Assembly (NCBI GenBank): GCA_964396995.1
Contig: CAYNIG010000319.1
Coordinates: 1-5,860, forward strand
DNA: 5,860 nt
Reading direction: 5' to 3'
DNA from: JADJLQ01 sp964396995
GTDB taxonomy: Bacteria > Bacteroidota > Bacteroidia > Chitinophagales > Saprospiraceae
Numbering within the stretch: the first letter of the stretch is position 1; every line of letters begins with the position of its first letter. The translations under genes were made by a program, and so were the position numbers. Shown here piece by piece: positions 1 through 4,000 of this stretch. Under the pieces are notes generated by a model. That model was given only the letters and a program-made list of their open reading frames with translations, was not told the origin of the DNA and searched no databases.

Positions 1-70
1 CCGAAATCAATTAAAAGCTAGAAAGTAAAATCACCGTCAAGCAATGAAGTTAGCCAGGAAATCTGTGAGC

Positions 71-100
71 GAGGTAAACTCGCCATCAAGAGTTTACCTC
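71..100. repeat. 11-bp perfect inverted repeat
   Basis: GAGGTAAACTC (71-81) and GAGTTTACCTC (90-100) are exact reverse complements with an 8-nt loop. No T run follows on either strand, so it does not look like a Rho-independent terminator. It could be an operator, an RNA hairpin or part of a mobile repeat. Confidence 0.7.
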
Positions 101-159
101 TTGAAATGTTAAGCAAGATCATGAGGACTCTGATGAGTGTTCTTACGATAAATATTGGA

Positions 160-182
160 ATGCTGACCTTTAGCGTCAGCAT
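160..182. repeat. 8-bp perfect inverted repeat next to a direct repeat copy
   Basis: ATGCTGAC (160-167) and GTCAGCAT (175-182) form an 8-bp stem with a 7-nt loop, CTTTAGC. Its right arm overlaps the first two bases of the 17-bp direct repeat at 181-197, so the two may belong to one repeat unit. No T run follows. Confidence 0.6.
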
Positions 183-197
183 CAGACTCCGTCAGAG
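181..197. repeat. 17-bp direct repeat, copy 1
   Basis: The sequence ATCAGACTCCGTCAGAG occurs here and again, without mismatch, at 267-283. Inside it TCAGA itself occurs twice, separated by CTCCG. A perfect 17-mer repeated within 100 bp of intergenic DNA is unlikely by chance. Confidence 0.8.
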
Positions 198-266
198 CAG
201 CAGAAGAGGTCGGTCTGAAAGGAATGCCTTATTTCCTGTCTGGCGACTCTGAAGAGCGGCAAGCCT

Positions 267-283
267 ATCAGACTCCGTCAGAG
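267..283. repeat. 17-bp direct repeat, copy 2
   Basis: Exact second copy of the 17-mer at 181-197, offset by 86 bp in the same orientation. The flanks differ on both sides, so only the core is shared. A degenerate relative (GACTCTGAAGAG) lies just left at 245-256. Confidence 0.8.
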
Positions 284-297
284 ACGAGCTTTCTTCG

Positions 298-358
298 ATT
301 CTTTCTTTGGCAGCCTGTCCTGTAAAAATGAAATGATGACGGGAGACAAAGAAAGAAT
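298..358. repeat. 12-bp perfect inverted repeat with nested stem
   Basis: ATTCTTTCTTTG (298-309) and CAAAGAAAGAAT (347-358) are exact reverse complements. Inside, CCTGTC (314-319) can pair with GACGGG (338-343) with one G-U pair, extending the fold across a small bulge to an 18-nt loop. This could be a structured RNA or the ends of a small decayed element. No known family is recognised. Confidence 0.6.
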
Positions 359-575
359 GGCAAATAAAAAAAAATATACTTAACCAGCAGACCCTAATAC
401 GCTTCTTTGTTCGCTTCAATGCCTCTGATAAGTATTCACGGATAATCCCTTGGGTCTTAACGTGGAAAGACTGTAGTCATCTTGTTATAGCGATTTTGGG
501 TTTTCCATCTTGAAGGAGTGTAAAAAAGGCACCAAATAAATTGATCCTGTATATTTTGTATCAACAGAAAGGTCG

Positions 576-600
576 AAAGCTGAACAGTAAGCTTTGTTTT
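576..600 (+). terminator. Weak hairpin followed by a T-rich run
   Basis: AAAGCT (576-581) pairs with AGCTTT (590-595) around an 8-nt loop and is followed by GTTTT on the plus strand. The stem is short and low in G+C. It is at best a weak terminator-like element just ahead of the strong one. Confidence 0.25.
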
Positions 601-615
601 GTAAAATCACAATGT

Positions 616-649
616 AAAAAAGGCCTTTCATTTCTGAAAGGCCTTTTTT
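616..649 (-). terminator. Strong bidirectional Rho-independent terminator
   Basis: AAAAAAGGCCTTTCA (616-630) and TGAAAGGCCTTTTTT (635-649) are perfectly complementary over 15 bp, with a TTTC loop (631-634). Each side ends in six or seven T on its own strand, so it can stop transcription in both directions. On the minus strand it lies about 115 bp past the stop codon of the giant gene, where its terminator is expected. On the plus strand it could end a transcript coming from the left, although no gene is visible there. Confidence 0.92.
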
Positions 650-666
650 TAGTCCGTCATATTTAG

Positions 667-686
667 TTTACCGTTTACGCGGTAAA
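667..686. repeat. Small inverted repeat downstream of the giant CDS
   Basis: TTTACCG (667-673) pairs exactly with CGGTAAA (680-686) around a 6-nt loop. It lies between the stop-codon hairpin and the strong terminator. The stem is only 7 bp and A/T-rich at its ends, so its function is uncertain. Confidence 0.45.
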
Positions 687-755
687 ATATAAATTTAGCT
701 TTTAATGCACCAGTTTTGAACAATTCTCATACACGATACTATTTCCAATCAGTAA

Positions 756-779
756 GATAATCGTTATTCAACGATTATC
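756..779 (-). other. Perfect hairpin spanning the stop codon of the giant CDS
   Basis: GATAATCGTT (756-765) and AACGATTATC (770-779) are exact reverse complements: a 10-bp stem with a 4-nt loop (766-769). The stem covers the last codons and the stop codon TAA (766-764). No T run follows on the minus strand, so this is not a classic terminator for the gene. It may protect the mRNA 3' end or affect ribosome release, but that is speculation. Confidence 0.7.
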
Positions 780-1024
780 ATTTTCTTGGTTGCAGAGAAG
801 TCTTTCGTTTCGATAGTGTAGTACAATACACCTGCACCACTGATATCACTTCTGTTAACTTTGAATTGATTGTATCCTTTTACTCCATCCTGGTTGTACA
901 TCCTCACCAATTTGCCCGTTACATCGGTGATTCTCATGGTCACTGATCCTGCCTTAGCAAGTTCATAACCAATCACGGTAGTAGCTTTGAATGGATTTGG
1001 TGTATTTTGATGCAATGCATAGCC
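764..1024 (-). other. T9SS type A C-terminal sorting domain (within the giant CDS)
   Basis: The last 86 residues (1613-1698) carry every landmark of the Por secretion C-terminal sorting domain. These are the Q-N-T-P-N-P-F opening, an alternating hydrophobic strand ending I-G-Y-E-L, the V-T-M-R-I-T-D-V-T-G-K-L-V strand and turn, a G-Y-N-Q-F strand, G-A-G-V-L-Y-Y-T and the terminal K-K-M-I-I-V-E. In Bacteroidota this domain targets Sec-exported proteins to the type IX translocon and is usually cleaved off by the sortase-like PorU. It implies a signal peptide at the unseen N-terminus and a T9SS elsewhere in the genome. Confidence 0.96.
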
Positions 1025-4000
1025 TGCAGCCGATTTCTTATTGCCTACTTCTAAAGCTACATTAAGAGCTTCGTTGTTTTGGTACGCTTCTGCCCTGGTA
1101 TACTTGGAGTTGATCACTAAGGCCTCGCTTAAGGTAGTCGCTTTGATTGCTTTTACTTTGATGGAGAACAATACCTCGTTTGCTCCGGCGGTGATGCCTC
1201 TGCTTTCATTCCATGATGTGGTTACATATCCCTGACCTAATTTAGTTACTCCGAAATTGCTTTCGCTCACTTTCAATACTCCGCTGTGTACTGATTTCAG
1301 GTCTAAGCCTTTCATAGCTAAGGAGAACTGGTAGCCTTCGATTCCATTGAAGTTTTCAGATGTAAATTCGATTACGGCCTCTTCTCCTGCATTTAAGTAT
1401 CGGTCTGCTGTTGTGAATTTCAAGATCTGAGCTCCTGATCTCGCCTCTGCCCCTAACAGGCTATGTGCTGCTGCTGTTGCATTCACATCACCTACTTTCA
1501 CACCTACAAAATCTCTGTTCAACTCATCTTTTGACAGGCCGATGATATCCAGTTTTTCCGGAAAGCCCCACGGTGTAGCAATATTATTGAAGCTATATGA
1601 TTTGGGTACAAATCTCCATGATGTATTGTTTGGTAGTTTGTCATATATAGTCAAAATCAATTTTCTCAATTCTACCAAGTCAACTACCGATATATCATTG
1701 CTTCGGTCTACATCTGCTGCTATCACTTTGTATGCACTATTTAGTGGTTCTATACCCTGTATGTGTTTCTGTAATAACACCAAATCTATTGTACTAATGC
1801 CATTGGACGGGTCGTCATCCCTTTTAGGAATAATGCTGTAATCTTTTTTCATATCCAAATTGGTAAATGCATACAATCCTTTAGCGTCCGTTTGATAGGA
1901 TGGTGAAAGAGAATTGTTTGACTTCACTTCAAATAGTACATTTTCTACCGGTTCAGTAGTTTCCGTCATCACTTTACCTGCAATGGTGCCAGCTACTGCT
2001 GCTTTATCCTCGCAGGCATTGCCACTGCCATCTTGTATCAATAAATAGGTACGGCAAAAATCTTTATTGCCTGCTTTATCCGTTACATAAATGTCTACTG
2101 TGACTTGCTGTTCAATACCATTAACAATATCATCGCAGGTGAAGGTATCGGAACTCGCATTATTGCTTCCAAATGTGAAGGTAAGATCTGCTTTTTTAGT
2201 ACAGTTATCATAGGATCCTGCATCCAGGTCTTTTGCCCATACTACTACTGATTTGGAAGTAGGCATGATCACAGTAGCTATACCGTTATAACAATAAGGA
2301 GTCGGTTTTTTGCAATCTTTCACTGTAATTAAACAGGAGGTTGTGTCTTCCTGGCCACAATTGTCTTCGGCTATAACGTACAGTTTATGTACACCCATGC
2401 TCAGGCCGTTTGGCACTTCGGATGATTTGAAATTAGTCTTCTTAGCACCACTCTTTACATTTATAGTACCATCGTTGTCCACATCCAATTCCCATCTGAA
2501 TTCGATCAGGTTAGATGCTGTACAGTTATCGGTTGCCACAAATGGTTCGCTGGTATAACTCGGTACTGTACACATTGGGTCTGATTCAGCTCCATAACCT
2601 CCGTAACCGGTATTCACACATATAATAGTGTCTCTACAATTAGTTATTGCAGGAGCTGCGGTATCGATTACTTTGATAATCTGAGTATAAGTCATGTATC
2701 CATCACCATTGTCTTTCAGTTTTGTAAATACACATGGTCTGTCGGCACTGGCTATCCCTCTGTCATCCCATATAATATCCGGAAAGCGGAATTGTGCATT
2801 AGGATCGTATTTACACCAATCGATCAGCTTCCAGGTACGCACTATTTTATAGCATGCATCCGGAATGATGTCAAATCTAACATCATCGTATGTTACGCCT
2901 ACCAATTCACATTCATCATCCCATATCATTGGCCTGCCGGTCGCATCAGGACTGGTACCTCCTGTAGCATCACAGTTGAGGGTAAGATCTTGTGGGAACA
3001 TTACTTCGAAATCAGTCCTGTGATAGGTATAGATTTTCTGAGTACAGGAGATCGTTCCGGTACATTTGTCTTTAAATGTCCAGGTCCTGGATAACCAACC
3101 GTTTCCGCACTGATCTACATATTGTTTATCTTCTGTTGTAAAGTCTGCATCGATCCAACAATTATCCCATACTATGAATTTATTGGTCGTGGTTGCTGCT
3201 TTGGCTATCGGACCAGTCTGGCCCAAACTATGCAGTTCAGGACTCCAGAATGCTGATTTGGCATCAATTTTACCTGCTGCATCCCATTTATCCACACATA
3301 ACCAGGAGTGGCAATAGACGGGGGCCCAGGTGGATTTTCCTCTGAATAATTGGGCTAAATTTTCTTCTACTTCTGCTTCTGATGATCCATTTGCTGAAGT
3401 CAATGCACCTCTGTAATCATTATCATCACATGGATTAGTAGGAGCACCATGCTCATCTTCATGACCAGTCACGGTTCCACATCCATACCATCCAAATTCT
3501 CTTCCGGTAGGATCTAAAATGTCATCCGTACCATCATTTTCTTTTACACATTCGATCTGATTGTATGGATTGCCATAGGAATCCCGGCAAGTATAATCTT
3601 CAATATTGTCGCCACCATTATTAGTATAGCTATCATCTCTACAGGTTCTGTGGGCATATTCATATCTCCTGTCTTTTCCGCCACCTCCGGCATTGTCACA
3701 ATACCAATAAATATCCTCTGGCGTTTCGCATACCGGTAAGGTCTTGTCATCTAATACTACATTGATCATACACTCATTGTAAATGGACTGACATAAAGAT
3801 GCCAAAAAGGGTACAAAGCCGCCGGCTGTATTGGCAGACTCAAAATCATCTTCACCCAGGTCATCGAAGAATTCTTCTATATTGTCAAAATTGACTTTGA
3901 TCTTAAATTCCGGTACACATAAGGCTTCTAATCCATCTTCAAAAAAGTCGATGATTATCTGCAGATTTGGATTGCTCGGATCCAGCGGCAATAACGACGG

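Larger units (their letters stand above)
1..763. other. Gene-free intergenic region rich in inverted and direct repeats
   Basis: No coding sequence is supported here. All three plus-strand frames hit stops within the first 30 bases, so at most the last few codons of a left-hand gene are included. The only mid-sized minus-strand frame (419-192) starts at TTG, has no recognisable domain and runs through repeat DNA. The stretch contains inverted repeats at 71-100, 160-182 and 298-358, a 17-bp direct repeat at 181-197 and 267-283, and the terminator cluster at 576-686. I see nothing between about 400 and 575 beyond ordinary intergenic DNA, apart from a 12-bp copy (TGTAAAAAAGGC, 519-530) of the left terminator arm. 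Confidence 0.7.

Noticed and set aside
131..150. CTGATGAG, resembling the conserved core of a hammerhead ribozyme
   Set aside because: The second core element GAAA is not in place (GATAAA follows), stem II would be only two base pairs, and no closing helices are visible.
1..400. Insertion sequence or MITE bounded by the inverted repeats
   Set aside because: The inverted repeats are separate hairpins with unrelated sequences, not one pair of terminal repeats. No target-site duplication or transposase fragment can be seen.
192..419. Minus-strand 75-codon open frame with a basic then hydrophobic N-terminus
   Set aside because: It starts at TTG, has no domain, ends inside a copy of the 17-bp repeat, and its hydrophobic part comes from an A/T-rich tract that forms one arm of an inverted repeat. 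It is more likely non-coding.
545..560. Possible Bacteroidota-type promoter (TAnnTTTG) near TATATTTTG
   Set aside because: The spacing is off by one base, no convincing -33 element sits at the right distance, and no gene follows on the plus strand.
1637..1819. Cellulosome component, from the dockerin-like module
   Set aside because: No glycoside hydrolase or carbohydrate-binding module is visible, and dockerin-like modules are widespread in non-cellulosomal Bacteroidota surface proteins.
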